Counted from the stretch's first letter, positions 44,588-53,397 are shown. The stretch is 64,000 bases of DNA from Bacteroidetes bacterium UBA2364 (GCA_002344075.1 DDTM01000033.1:1-64000); one strand, 5' to 3'. The notes: a model not told the origin generated them from the letters alone. Program-made: numbers and translations.

Positions 44588-45079
44588 TTATGGGATTAAA
44601 CCCGATTGCGGAATAAGGATGTCATCTGCATAATGGTGCCCTTCCACCAAACCCAACCGCTTTGCTGCTTCAACAAGGGTTTGAGGCTCGGTGATCCGGT
44701 CGTATTCAGCATTCAACCGGTTGCGTTCCAAGTGCAGGCGGATGTTTTCTTTTCGCAATTGTTGTACATGACTTAACAACTTTTGCGCATCATAAACATG
44801 ACGTACATACAAAGTACCGATCATTGCAAACAGCAACATGAGTAAAAAAAGCGGCAAGCTGCGGAATTTACCCGCTTTTTTAGACTCTGCCTCAATAACA
44901 GCATCCGGAACGGCCTTGCTTCCTCGGTTCGAAAGATCGTCCCAAGTAGGCAAAGGCCCCGAAGCCACTTTAGGCCCAACAACAATTCCATCCGGTCCAA
45001 TACCCCAACTACGCTCTTCATTGGCGAGTGCGCCCATGAACTTACTCTCTTTACGCTTTTTCTTGAACCGGTTGTTCAT
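44588..45079 (-). CDS. ftsL: FtsL-like bitopic division protein
   Basis: A 163-residue protein with a long cytoplasmic region of about 75 residues, one membrane helix (LPLFLLMLLFAMIGTLYV) and a periplasmic coiled coil (KLLSHVQQLRKENIRLHLER) ending in a YDRI-like turn and VEAAKRLGL, which resembles the end of FtsL/DivIC proteins. The assignment comes from this topology and the position between rsmH and ftsI; FtsL sequences diverge strongly. The start overlaps the rsmH stop (ATGA). The cytoplasmic tail is longer than in E. coli FtsL. Confidence 0.82.
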   Translation of the reverse strand: MNNRFKKKRKESKFMGALANEERSWGIGPDGIVVGPKVASGPLPTWDDLSNRGSKAVPDAVIEAESKKAGKFRSLPLFLLMLLFAMIGTLYVRHVYDAQKLLSHVQQLRKENIRLHLERNRLNAEYDRITEPQTLVEAAKRLGLVEGHHYADDILIPQSGLIP

Positions 45080-46056
45080 GCAGATGGTGTTTCGATTCGT
45101 GTTGCGATGCGCAGTTTTGCACTTCGAGCACGAGGATTTGTGAAAATTTCGTTTTCGGTTGCTTCAATGGCCTTGGGCAGAATTAATTCCCAAGGCGTTA
45201 TCAGATTTCCAAAGAAATCTTTGTATGGTATTCCCTCAAAGTTTCCAAATTTCAAGAATCGCTTCACGGGGCGATCTTCCAGCGAATGATAGGTAATCAC
45301 TGCGAGCCTGCCACCGGGCTTTACAAGGGTGAGCGTTGCACGCAGAGCGTCTTCCAAAACGGTCAACTCTTCATTTACCGCGATCCTAAATGCCTGAAAG
45401 ACACGTGCAAGTGTTTTGTGCTGCTCTGGCCCTTGGACAACCTCTCGAATGCAATCTGCAAACGCTTCTGTTGTCTCGAAAGGTCGTTTTTTCAGCACAT
45501 TCCGCACAACTGCAACTGCACGCCTTTCTTCCCCAAATGTCCAAATGATACGCCGGAGCGCCTGTTCGTCCAGATGGTTGATTAATGCCGAGGCTGGAAT
45601 GCCAGTTTGGGGGTCCATCCGCATGTCTAAAGGCCCAGTACCTTGAAAACTGAATCCTCTGGAACGGTTGTCTAACTGGTGAGACGAAACGCCCAAGTCC
45701 AACAGAACGCCATCTACCTTGTCAATTCCAAGCTGTTGTAACAGTGCCTTAAGGTGGCTGAAGTTGCCATATAGTGGCGTGAAACGTGTGTCATGCACAA
45801 GCCTTTCGCCTGCAACACGGAGCGCTTCGTGGTCTTGGTCAATGCCAATTACCCGTGCGTTCGGCTTTAGTTGGTCTAGCAGTGCAGCCGTATGACCACC
45901 TCCGCCCAATGTTCCGTCCACATAGATGCCATTGGGATCTCCTATCAGGTGTAAACAAACTTCTTTACAAAGAACAGGGGCGTGGTATGGGGTGGCGTAT
46001 GGTTGAGGCATTTCCCCTACATTGTCCTTGGACTGCACTTTGGCGGGACGCTTCAT
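45076..46056 (-). CDS. rsmH: 16S rRNA m4C1402 methyltransferase
   Basis: A 326-residue SAM-dependent methyltransferase (formerly MraW). Features are HAPVLCKEVCLHL at the N-terminus, the SAM loop VDGTLGGGGHTAALL, GIDQDHEAL, VDGVLLDLGVSSHQLD and the late VITYHSLEDRPVKRF. It overlaps the mraZ stop by four bases. The usual second gene of the division and wall cluster. Confidence 0.97.
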   Translation of the reverse strand: MKRPAKVQSKDNVGEMPQPYATPYHAPVLCKEVCLHLIGDPNGIYVDGTLGGGGHTAALLDQLKPNARVIGIDQDHEALRVAGERLVHDTRFTPLYGNFSHLKALLQQLGIDKVDGVLLDLGVSSHQLDNRSRGFSFQGTGPLDMRMDPQTGIPASALINHLDEQALRRIIWTFGEERRAVAVVRNVLKKRPFETTEAFADCIREVVQGPEQHKTLARVFQAFRIAVNEELTVLEDALRATLTLVKPGGRLAVITYHSLEDRPVKRFLKFGNFEGIPYKDFFGNLITPWELILPKAIEATENEIFTNPRARSAKLRIATRIETPSA

Positions 46057-46511
46057 TCAGCCTCCCGTTTTCCCATCACCAGTTGGATTCGGGCGCCATA
46101 TTGGGCGTCTTCCTCGGCCAATTCGGTGGTTAGGACATCTGGATTCCAAATTTCGATGCGATCCAATGCACCAATAATGGTCACTTTATCTGCAATTCCC
46201 GCAAATTCGATAAGCCTTTTGGAAATGATAACGCGACCTTGTGCGTCTAATGTTTCCTCATCTGCCCAGCGATACATCGAACGAAGCATCGCACGGGTCT
46301 CTGGCTCGTATTGATTCAGGTGCTCAAATTCAGCGGCTTCCTTCTTATTCCACACATCCAAAGGGTAAAGGTACACACATCGCTCGATGCCCCGCGTAAG
46401 GACAAAAGTATCGTTGGCAGCGGGACTTAGGACACGTCGCATCTTGGCCGGAAGGGCGACCCGTCCCTTGGCATCTACTGAATAATCTGCTTGTCCTTTA
46501 AATCCGGCCAT
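46053..46511 (-). CDS. mraZ: MraZ transcriptional regulator
   Basis: A 152-residue AbrB-like DNA-binding protein with two SpoVT/AbrB-type repeats: KGRVALPAKMRRVL near residue 15 and QGRVIISKRLIEFAG near 90. MraZ normally represses its own cluster by binding TGGGN repeats upstream of its gene, and such repeats are present at 46547-46581. It is the first gene of the cluster and diverges from the LexA-like regulator. Confidence 0.96.
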   Translation of the reverse strand: MAGFKGQADYSVDAKGRVALPAKMRRVLSPAANDTFVLTRGIERCVYLYPLDVWNKKEAAEFEHLNQYEPETRAMLRSMYRWADEETLDAQGRVIISKRLIEFAGIADKVTIIGALDRIEIWNPDVLTTELAEEDAQYGARIQLVMGKREAE

Positions 46512-46546
46512 TGGAGCCTAATTTTGATACTATTGATGGATTTTTT

Positions 46547-46581
46547 CCCCATTATCTGGGATTATCCCCCACATTTCCCCA
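46547..46581 (-). promoter_or_regulatory. MraZ-box array upstream of mraZ
   Basis: Read on the minus strand, TGGGG occurs at 46581-46577, 46571-46567 and 46551-46547, that is at spacings of 10 and 20 bases, on one face of the helix. TTGAGG-N18-GATAAT overlaps the first two boxes and could be the promoter, so binding would block polymerase. Confidence 0.65.
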
Positions 46582-46697
46582 CAGCCTCAAACTATTAACT
46601 TTCCCATTGAAATGCACGCCTGTTTTTCAACATGTCTAAAGTTATTATCCACATGCAATCTGTACATACATATTGTTTACATTTTTATTTTCATAAT

Positions 46698-46767
46698 AGG
46701 TGTACAAAAGATCACCTTTTTTGTTTTAATATTGATTTTATTTCCACCTTTCAATATCTTATTTTTG
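46698..46767 (+). promoter_or_regulatory. Promoter and inverted repeat upstream of the LexA-like gene
   Basis: TTGATT (46732-46737)-N17-TATCTT (46755-46760) forms a good promoter, overlapping TATTTTTG (46760-46767), a TAnnTTTG match. Just upstream lies the inverted repeat AGGTG-N10-CACCT (46698-46717), and TGTACA occurs at 46661 and 46701. These are candidate operators of the adjacent regulator. Confidence 0.5.
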
Positions 46768-46806
46768 TGACCCAATACTTAAATTTTCGACAAAAGATCA
46801 AATTTA

Positions 46807-47448
46807 ATGACCGATAGACGATTAACAGAGCGCCAACTTCAGGTTCTCGGATTTATTCGGGATCATATACGTTCATTTCAGAAACCACCCACTTTGAAAG
46901 AACTGGCAGACTTGATGGGCATTCAATCTACCAATGCGGTACACAAGGTGATCCGTATTTTGGTGGACAAAGGGCATTTGCAAAAGGAAAGCCGTACTTC
47001 TCGTGGTATTCGTTTGACAGAGGATTCTGGGACGATGACGGATGGGGGAGAGATCCCCGTTTTGCCACTGGTGCCCGCGCCGCCACGTTCTGGTGAAGCG
47101 TGGTCATCAGGCCGATACCGTACCATAGCTGTGGATGCACACTTGTTGCGGAGTGCCCGCGAACAGCATTGCATGGTAGTGGTAGTAGGAGATGATGGCA
47201 TGGCAAAAGAGGGAATCAGGGCTGGCGACTGGGCTGTTGTGGAGACGGGACCACTCTCTATGCTCCAGGAAGGGGAAATGGTTCTGGCCATGATTCGTGA
47301 GCGTCCGGTTATTCGTTACCTGTATGCTGCCCGTTGGCAGGTGATGCTACGCCCTGCGGAAAAACGTTACACAGAGGAAGTATTTAATACCAATTCATCT
47401 GATTGCTACGTGGTTGGCCGGTTAATTGGCTTGATACGGCGGTACTAA
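46807..47448 (+). CDS. LexA-like regulator lacking the self-cleavage residues
   Basis: A 213-residue LexA homologue. Residues 5-71 are the LexA winged helix (LTERQLQVLGFIRDHI, PPTLKELADLMG, STNAVHKVI, SRGIRL). Residues about 84-212 align with the S24 peptidase domain, but the catalytic Ser of the usual GDSM/GMSM motif is Gly131 (GDDGM), the catalytic Lys is Arg170 (PVIRYL) and the cleaved Ala-Gly bond is Ser95-Gly96. It probably still dimerises and binds DNA, but should not autocleave after RecA activation. It diverges from mraZ across 295 bases. Whether it is the only LexA in the genome is not visible. Confidence 0.88.
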   Translation: MTDRRLTERQLQVLGFIRDHIRSFQKPPTLKELADLMGIQSTNAVHKVIRILVDKGHLQKESRTSRGIRLTEDSGTMTDGGEIPVLPLVPAPPRSGEAWSSGRYRTIAVDAHLLRSAREQHCMVVVVGDDGMAKEGIRAGDWAVVETGPLSMLQEGEMVLAMIRERPVIRYLYAARWQVMLRPAEKRYTEEVFNTNSSDCYVVGRLIGLIRRY

Positions 47449-47568
47449 ACACACTGCGAGCGTTAATTTGTTTGTAGCTTTTATAGGACGATGTGTGAAA
47501 CCGTCTTTGGTATCGTATCTTATTTATCTTTAATCTAATTTTCCGAAACCGGAAAGCAACGTGATCGT

Positions 47569-48993
47569 TTGGATAATAGATTTGTTGCAACTGCTTATGA
47601 TTTGGAATTGAGAGTTCCTGTTTTGCCATATCAGCCGGAGGTTTTGTCTCCTGTCGCAAATTTGTACAAGCAAATAGAGCGATTGTCTGACGAAATACCG
47701 AGACGCCGTAAGGTGCTCCGGTTGGTGCGTTTAGAAGCACAAGCGCCTGAAATAGATGTCTTTTCTTGGTTATCAGCACAAGGACAGAATCAAAAATTGT
47801 TTTGGGGAGACCGAGACAGAAAAGGGAGGGTTGCGGCAGTGGGCGTGGCCCATGCCATTGTATCACAAGCCTCTGGATTCCCCTTCCGCCGAATGGCCGA
47901 AGCCCAACGCCTATTAAAAAGTGAGCCCAGTGCCCGTTTCTATGGAGGATTGCGGTTTGAACATACTGTGCCCGATGAAGAATGGGAGCCTTTTGGTCAG
48001 TTTAGTTTTTTTCTTCCCCGCTTCGAGGTGATACAGGAGGGCGAGTCGTATAAGTTGGTTTGTAATCTTGTATTTCCTACCGATTTTGACCAGCTTGAAT
48101 CCATCAAAGCCGAGTTGAGTGCTTTAACATTTCCAGAAACACCCCTGACAGGTCATTTTTCTTTGCCCATCAGCCGCCACAATGAACCTAACGAACGAGC
48201 TTGGCAGAAAAAAATCCTTTGGTTATTGGACACCTTTTCCAAAGAAGAACTACATAAAGTGGTACTGGCACGTAAAGCTGTTTTTCGCTTTCCTGAACCA
48301 CTCGACCCTGTATTACTACTCAAAAAACTCTATGAATGCAAGCCAGATTGTTTTCATTTCTTCTTTCAACCGGATATAGGAACCTCATTTATAGCAGCCA
48401 CACCCGAACGATTGTATGGCCGTGATGGGCAACATATCCTAAGTGAGGCTGTTGCAGGTACACGTCCCAGAGGCCAAGCTCCAGCACAAGATGCCGTCAT
48501 TGCACAAGAATTGTTACATTCCGAAAAAGACTTACGAGAACACAACTACGTCCGAACCTCCATCCGAGATGCCCTTTCCGAACTTTGTGATAACCTGCAA
48601 ACAGACGAGGAAGCTACCCTAATGACCCTTACACGCCGGATGCACTTATATGCTCGTGTAGAAGGAACACTTAAATCCAATGTACGGGATGCCGATTTAC
48701 TACGTGTGCTACATCCCACACCAGCGGTGGGCGGCTACCCCACCTCGGAAGCGGTTTCTACCATTGCGGCATTGGAGCCGTTCGACAGGGGTTGGTATGC
48801 TGGCCCAATTGGCTGGATTGGAGCAAAGGCTGCCGAGTTTGCAGTTGGTATTCGCAGTGGCCTTCTTCGGCGGGATACCTTGTCGCTCTATTCTGGTGCC
48901 GGGATTGTTCTGGGTTCAACGCCCGAAGATGAATGGGCAGAAATCGAGCAGAAAATTTCTGATTTTCTCGAAGTGCTTGGATTAGAAGTTTAG
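47569..48993 (+). CDS. menF: Isochorismate synthase (MenF/EntC-type)
   Basis: A 474-residue chorismate-binding enzyme making isochorismate, probably for menaquinone. The C-terminal domain has KVVLARKAVF, SFIAATPERLYG, LSEAVAGTRPRG, HLYARVEGTL, LHPTPAVGGYPTSEA and YSGAGIVLGSTPEDEW, with the conserved acidic metal ligands. The N-terminal 190 residues are poorly conserved, as usual. No ATG is available near the beginning, so TTG 47569 is used, with GGAAAG 12 bases upstream; the true start may differ. No other men gene is adjacent, so siderophore or salicylate use cannot be excluded, though menaquinone is likelier in this lineage. Confidence 0.9.
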   Translation: MDNRFVATAYDLELRVPVLPYQPEVLSPVANLYKQIERLSDEIPRRRKVLRLVRLEAQAPEIDVFSWLSAQGQNQKLFWGDRDRKGRVAAVGVAHAIVSQASGFPFRRMAEAQRLLKSEPSARFYGGLRFEHTVPDEEWEPFGQFSFFLPRFEVIQEGESYKLVCNLVFPTDFDQLESIKAELSALTFPETPLTGHFSLPISRHNEPNERAWQKKILWLLDTFSKEELHKVVLARKAVFRFPEPLDPVLLLKKLYECKPDCFHFFFQPDIGTSFIAATPERLYGRDGQHILSEAVAGTRPRGQAPAQDAVIAQELLHSEKDLREHNYVRTSIRDALSELCDNLQTDEEATLMTLTRRMHLYARVEGTLKSNVRDADLLRVLHPTPAVGGYPTSEAVSTIAALEPFDRGWYAGPIGWIGAKAAEFAVGIRSGLLRRDTLSLYSGAGIVLGSTPEDEWAEIEQKISDFLEVLGLEV

Positions 48994-49715
48994 GCCAAGC
49001 CAAACGGTTTTTTGCACACAAACAGGGTTCCGGCCAAGCGGTTGTACTGCACGAGAACGGATGGAAAATGGGTTTCAGCCTGAACAATACGGATCTCAAA
49101 TCCAATATTTTCGAGTGTTTCAGGAAAGTCTTTGCCATAGTGATGTTGGTATTGATCCGCATACTTACCCCATAAATGATGGCGTTCCGCCAAAGAGAGG
49201 TCTGCTGCATGACGGGTAACGAGCAAATGTGCATCGTATGGATTTTGCATCAGCAGGTAACCACCGGGCGTTAAAATCCGATAAAGCTCTTCAAGCGCTC
49301 GTACATCGTTTCGGACTTCCGGTAAAACGTGGTGACACATCACCAGATCGTAGGAGGCATTATCAACGTCTAATTTTTCTATGTCCAACTTAAGATCCAC
49401 CTCTTGTACATAAAGATCTGTAGTAACATAAGTCCAGTTTTTCCAACGACGAAAAGCTTCTTCAAAACAGGCTTCAGGTGCAAAGTGTAGTACCCGTAGC
49501 GGTTGTTCTGGCAACGGGAAGTTCTGAAGAAACAGCCAAAATGCGCGGTGTCTTTCTAAGGAGCCACAGGCAGGGCATTGGGCATTGGCACGTTTATTGG
49601 CACCACCGGGCAAAAATTTCCTAAAGCGCCCATCGCATACAGGGCAATGATATGCGTGACCACGTAAAAGTTGGGCCACGATTCGGCGGATCATTTTCTT
49701 GAGGGCTACATTCAT
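48990..49715 (-). CDS. SAM-dependent methyltransferase with zinc ribbon
   Basis: A 241-residue class I methyltransferase. An N-terminal zinc ribbon is formed by CPVC (about residues 24-27) and CPAC (47-50). The Rossmann part has VLHFAPEACFEEAFR in place of the usual Gly-rich loop, VTTDLYVQEVDLKLD, DLVMCHHVLPEV and LYRILTPGGYLLMQNP. The last two are typical of methyltransferase-11-type enzymes. Its stop overlaps the 3' end of menF on the other strand by four bases. The acceptor is unknown. Confidence 0.86.
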   Translation of the reverse strand: MNVALKKMIRRIVAQLLRGHAYHCPVCDGRFRKFLPGGANKRANAQCPACGSLERHRAFWLFLQNFPLPEQPLRVLHFAPEACFEEAFRRWKNWTYVTTDLYVQEVDLKLDIEKLDVDNASYDLVMCHHVLPEVRNDVRALEELYRILTPGGYLLMQNPYDAHLLVTRHAADLSLAERHHLWGKYADQYQHHYGKDFPETLENIGFEIRIVQAETHFPSVLVQYNRLAGTLFVCKKPFGLA

Positions 49716-49850
49716 GAACGGTATAAACGCCTTAGGTTGAAAAGATGATTATTTGCAAATTTATGATCTTTTCTATCTTTCTTGTAAAAAATAATTGTCT
49801 CATATAATGGACATTTGTGTTTACGATACTATACCAGAAAACCGGGCGGC

Positions 49851-49979
49851 ATGGCTACCAAACAGGATCGTTACCGCTCTGTGTTTGCCCTTAACAAATA
49901 CGGTGACTCCGGTGTGGGGTTATATACAATACAAGGTAAGTTATGGGGAAAAATGGGCATGAGCGGGTATATTGTGTAA
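49851..49979 (+). CDS. Possible 42-residue small protein
   Basis: A short frame beginning MATKQDRYRSVFALNKYG, with reasonable composition and no known family. It sits in the 430-base gap before a lipoprotein gene, downstream of two promoter-like motifs (TTGCAA-N15-TATCTT ending at 49779, and TTGTAA-N15-TATAAT ending at 49808). No strong Shine-Dalgarno. The remainder of the gap 49716-50148 holds nothing else I can support. Confidence 0.22.
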   Translation: MATKQDRYRSVFALNKYGDSGVGLYTIQGKLWGKMGMSGYIV

Positions 49980-50148
49980 AGTTCGTCTTGTTTTGGGTCT
50001 GGAATAAACGGATTGAAAGGCGCAAAAAGTTGTTAAGTTTGGTCAAAACTCTTGGAAAGGGCATTGTGTTTGCCAAAAACAGGATTAGAAACCTACCCCA
50101 GCACAAGTATCAGGTATTATGTCTTCCCACCTTAAACCTTAATCTCCC

Positions 50149-50844
50149 ATGAAAAGATGGCTTATTGGATCTTTCATGATCCTCTTGGTCTTAACGACCA
50201 CTGCTGGCTGCACGTTGAACAAGTTACCGGAATACAATCTTCGGGATCAGAAAATGGCGGTAATGGCTGCTATTCCCCCTTCTCCTAAAATTTATTCAGA
50301 TTTTTGGTACGATACTCGCATGGATTCCCGAAACCCTTGGCGAACAATGTTGCGGATTGGAACGGCGGTCGCAAAGTATATTCAGGTGGACAAAGCAGAA
50401 GCACGCTTAGATAGTGCCCTGCAACACGTAGATGTCCCCGAAATAATGGCCCGCAAGACGCTATTATCGGCTGCGGAGTCCATTGGTTATGCACCAGTTA
50501 GTAGCGTAAAAGATGCCGATTTTATCATGGACCTGCGTATTCGACAATATGGTATCCGTGCCGATTCTTGGTTTGGTGCAACCTACCTATTTGTCGAAGG
50601 AGATGTATTGATCTATGATAATCAAACCAATAAGTCTATTTGGAAACGGGGAGTCCAAGTTCGAGACCGAGTATCCCGTCATTGGTTTGGCTTGGGGGGA
50701 GGTGCCGGAAACATCTTTACGGCTACCGATCTTGCGAAACTCTCTGTGAAAGACATGGAAACTGGATTCCGAAATTTGGCCGAATTTGCGGGCGAACGGA
50801 TTGCCCGCTCCATTTTGGACGACTACCAGCGCAAGCGCCGTTAA
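50149..50844 (+). CDS. Predicted lipoprotein of unknown function
   Basis: A 231-residue lipoprotein with the signal MKRWLIGSFMILLVLTTTAG followed by lipidation Cys21. The mature protein is mixed alpha/beta with DADFIMDLRIRQYGIRADSW and EGDVLIYDNQTNKSIWKRGV, a pattern reminiscent of small periplasmic beta-rich lipoproteins, but no family is assigned. It is followed by a strong terminator and is probably monocistronic. Confidence 0.8.
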   Translation: MKRWLIGSFMILLVLTTTAGCTLNKLPEYNLRDQKMAVMAAIPPSPKIYSDFWYDTRMDSRNPWRTMLRIGTAVAKYIQVDKAEARLDSALQHVDVPEIMARKTLLSAAESIGYAPVSSVKDADFIMDLRIRQYGIRADSWFGATYLFVEGDVLIYDNQTNKSIWKRGVQVRDRVSRHWFGLGGGAGNIFTATDLAKLSVKDMETGFRNLAEFAGERIARSILDDYQRKRR

Positions 50845-50870
50845 GCAAATGCTGCTTTTGAACAAAGTTC

Positions 50871-50902
50871 TGCCCTGCTCTCAGAGAGTAGGGCATTTTT
50901 TT
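50871..50902 (+). terminator. Intrinsic terminator of the lipoprotein gene
   Basis: TGCCCTGCTCT (50871-50881) pairs with AGAGTAGGGCA (50885-50895) through 11 positions (one G-U) around a CAG triloop, followed by seven T. Confidence 0.93.
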
Positions 50903-51445
50903 AAAAAATCTTTTGAGGGCCTTGAAGGTGCATTTCAATGATACCTCATACCCATCACCTAAACGCCAAAGAATGGGTGATGTATAAACCTCATACCAGT
51001 CACACTTGAAGCACGCCCAAACAAAACCCCAAAAGGGATCCGACCTCAAATGGTTTGGCTTACCCCGTAGTGCTGAAACCAAGCAACCTTTTCTTCTGAG
51101 AAAAAGGGTGTTTATTGCCAAGGCAGTGTTTGAAGCGATTTCTGAAATGTCTCTGAACTATAAGAACAAATCAAAATACGATCGCCTGTAAATACTTGAT
51201 TTTATAGACGAATTGCCAATTTCTGAATACTCCCGTGTTTTGTACATGGGCAAAAGCAAGGAAAGGCCCAATTTGGTTTCTTTACGGTGTGGTTAATTTA
51301 CCGGAACCTCATCCACCATAACAAACATTGAGTGGATTCATGTCCTATTTTATACAAGTTGTTAAAGTATGCCTGCTCCGGCAAACTTTTGTCTTTCCAA
51401 AAGTTTCGTCCGGTTGATCTTGTCCCCTAAAACTATCGTTTACCC
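50903..51445. other. Intergenic region with short direct and inverted repeats
   Basis: No gene is supported in these 540 bases. ACCTCATACC occurs at 50943-50952 and 50988-50997, and between them CATCACC pairs with GGTGATG (50953-50982). The downstream part carries the nagB-lmbE promoter. A 61-codon frame at 51006 was judged chance. Confidence 0.55.
51328..51356 (+). promoter_or_regulatory. Promoter of the NagB-LmbE gene
   Basis: TTGAGT (51328-51333)-N17-TATACA (51351-51356), giving a leader of about 80 bases before ATG 51446. Confidence 0.55.
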
Positions 51446-53347
51446 ATGTCAAACACCACACGAATTCAGGCCAGATCCAGCCACACGATGCGCTTGGAGC
51501 GATTGCCTGTCCTCATTTTTGATGATCCGGCACAAATGGCGCGACAAGTGGCCAGAAAAGTGGCCAACCTCATTCAAGATCGCGCCGTTACCGGAAGAAT
51601 GGCAGTCTTGGGTCTTCCGACAGGCTCTACACCAATTGGCGTTTACCGTGAATTGGTCCGGATGCACCAAGAAGAAGGATTAGATTTTTCCAATGTCATC
51701 ACGTTCAACCTTGACGAATATTACCCGATGAAGCCCGATGCACTGCAAAGTTATCATCGGTTTATGGAAGAAAATCTATTCAAAAATGTTAATATCTCAC
51801 GTAAGAATATACATATTCCTCGTGGGGATATTGCACGCGAAGAAGTGGATACGCATTGTGATGAATACGAATGGCAAATTAAAAAAGCAGGTGGGATAGA
51901 CCTGATGCTATTGGGAATCGGTCGAAGTGGTCATATTGGCTTCAATGAACCAGGTTCGCGTCGCGATGATCGTACCCGAATGGTTGTTTTGGACGAAGTG
52001 ACGCGCCGAGATGCTGCTGGGGATTTTTTTGAGGAGAAGAATGTTCCCCGTGAAGCCATCACCATGGGGGTAGGGTCAATTCTGGAATGCCGTGAAATCA
52101 TCTTGATGGCCACCGGTGAGCACAAAGGCCATATTATCCGAAAAGCCGTAGAAGAGGAACCCAACAGTAGTGTTACCGCCTCTTTTTTACAAGAACACCT
52201 CCATTGTGCCTTCTATGTGGACCGGGCATCGGCGAGTGAATTAACACGCGAAAAAACGCCTTGGATTGTGGGCGATGTCTCGTGGAATGCCGAAATGGCC
52301 CGTAAAGCGGTTGTCTGGCTGGCTAAAAAAATCAAAAAACCAATTTTACACTTGGAAACCGCAGACTTCCACCATCATCATATGCACGATTTGGTCAATG
52401 CTCACGGAACTGCGGATGAACTGACGTATAAAGTCTTTATGGAACTTCGGGATCGCATCAAATACCAGCCGGAATTGCCCAAGAAAAAGTCCTGTATCTG
52501 CTTTAGCCCACATCCAGACGATGATGTGATCTCTATGGGCGGCATGCTCGGAAAGTTGGCCCAAAACAAAAACGATGTGGCGGTTGCTTACATGACCAAT
52601 GGATCGGTTGCTGTATTTGACATGGATGTGGAACGCCATCTGCGGTTCTTGGAGATGTCTGCACGGCTTCACGGCGGCGCAGATGGAGAGGCCCGTATCA
52701 AAGCCTTTACACGTCCGATTTTTGACTTCATCACCCATAAAAAACCTGGCCAAATAGACACTGCCGAAATTCAGCAGTTGAAGGCCTATATTCGATACAC
52801 CGAAGCCATTGCCGGAATTGAAGTAATGGGCTTGCATGAAAAGGATGCGCGTTTTTTGGATATGCCATTTTATAAAACAGGAGAGGTAAAAAAAGCGCCT
52901 ATTGGGGAGGATGATGTTCAAATAGTTTTAGACCTCTTCAATGAGCGTAAACCAGATCATATTTATGTGGCGGGAGATTTGTCTGATCCACATGGAACAC
53001 ACCGTATGTGTTATACAGCCATCAAACGGGCATTAGAAAAATACAACCAACAAGAAGGGGTCAAGAAACCACTCGTTTGGCTATACCGAGGTGCTTGGCA
53101 AGAATGGGAAATTGAGAAAGCCGATATCTTTTTACCTATGTCTAAGGCAGACCTAAGCCAAAAAATTGACGCCATCTACAAACATGAAAGCCAAAAAGAC
53201 CGGGCGCTTTTTCCTGGTTCGGATGCCCGTGAGTTTTGGGAGCGTGCCCGTGACCGCAATGTGGGGTTAGCACGAGAGATGGATGCCCTTGGGTTGCCAG
53301 AATTTTATGCGGCGGAGGCCTATGTGACCTGTCACGAAATGCCATAA
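51446..53347 (+). CDS. nagB: NagB-LmbE fusion (glucosamine-6-P deaminase-like + deacetylase-like)
   Basis: A 633-residue two-domain protein. Residues 15-290 resemble glucosamine-6-phosphate deaminase: LGLPTGSTPIGVY, FNLDEYY (Asp90) and GIGRSGHIGFNEPGS (His163, Glu168). The usual catalytic Asp before GHI is Ser161. Residues about 345-630 are a PIG-L/LmbE domain with the zinc motif FSPHPDDD and SDPHGTHR, typical of de-N-acetylases. The fusion is known in Bacteroidota. An amino-sugar phosphate substrate is likely, but the altered NagB residue makes the reaction uncertain. It lies before the outer-membrane gene block and ends at a strong terminator, so it is a separate transcript. Confidence 0.9.
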   Translation: MSNTTRIQARSSHTMRLERLPVLIFDDPAQMARQVARKVANLIQDRAVTGRMAVLGLPTGSTPIGVYRELVRMHQEEGLDFSNVITFNLDEYYPMKPDALQSYHRFMEENLFKNVNISRKNIHIPRGDIAREEVDTHCDEYEWQIKKAGGIDLMLLGIGRSGHIGFNEPGSRRDDRTRMVVLDEVTRRDAAGDFFEEKNVPREAITMGVGSILECREIILMATGEHKGHIIRKAVEEEPNSSVTASFLQEHLHCAFYVDRASASELTREKTPWIVGDVSWNAEMARKAVVWLAKKIKKPILHLETADFHHHHMHDLVNAHGTADELTYKVFMELRDRIKYQPELPKKKSCICFSPHPDDDVISMGGMLGKLAQNKNDVAVAYMTNGSVAVFDMDVERHLRFLEMSARLHGGADGEARIKAFTRPIFDFITHKKPGQIDTAEIQQLKAYIRYTEAIAGIEVMGLHEKDARFLDMPFYKTGEVKKAPIGEDDVQIVLDLFNERKPDHIYVAGDLSDPHGTHRMCYTAIKRALEKYNQQEGVKKPLVWLYRGAWQEWEIEKADIFLPMSKADLSQKIDAIYKHESQKDRALFPGSDAREFWERARDRNVGLAREMDALGLPEFYAAEAYVTCHEMP

Positions 53348-53364
53348 GCCCATCAGATACAAAG

Positions 53365-53397
53365 AAAAGGGGGTCTGTTTGGAGAGATTCCCTTTTT
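53365..53397 (+). terminator. Intrinsic terminator after NagB-LmbE
   Basis: AAAAGGGGGTCT pairs with AGATTCCCTTTT (12 positions, two G-U), followed by a T-rich tail (TTTTTGATTTTTT). Confidence 0.8.

Noticed and set aside
51006..51191. 61-codon plus-strand frame in the gap before nagB-lmbE
   Set aside because: No ribosome site, Lys-rich composition typical of AT-rich intergenic DNA, no recognisable domain.
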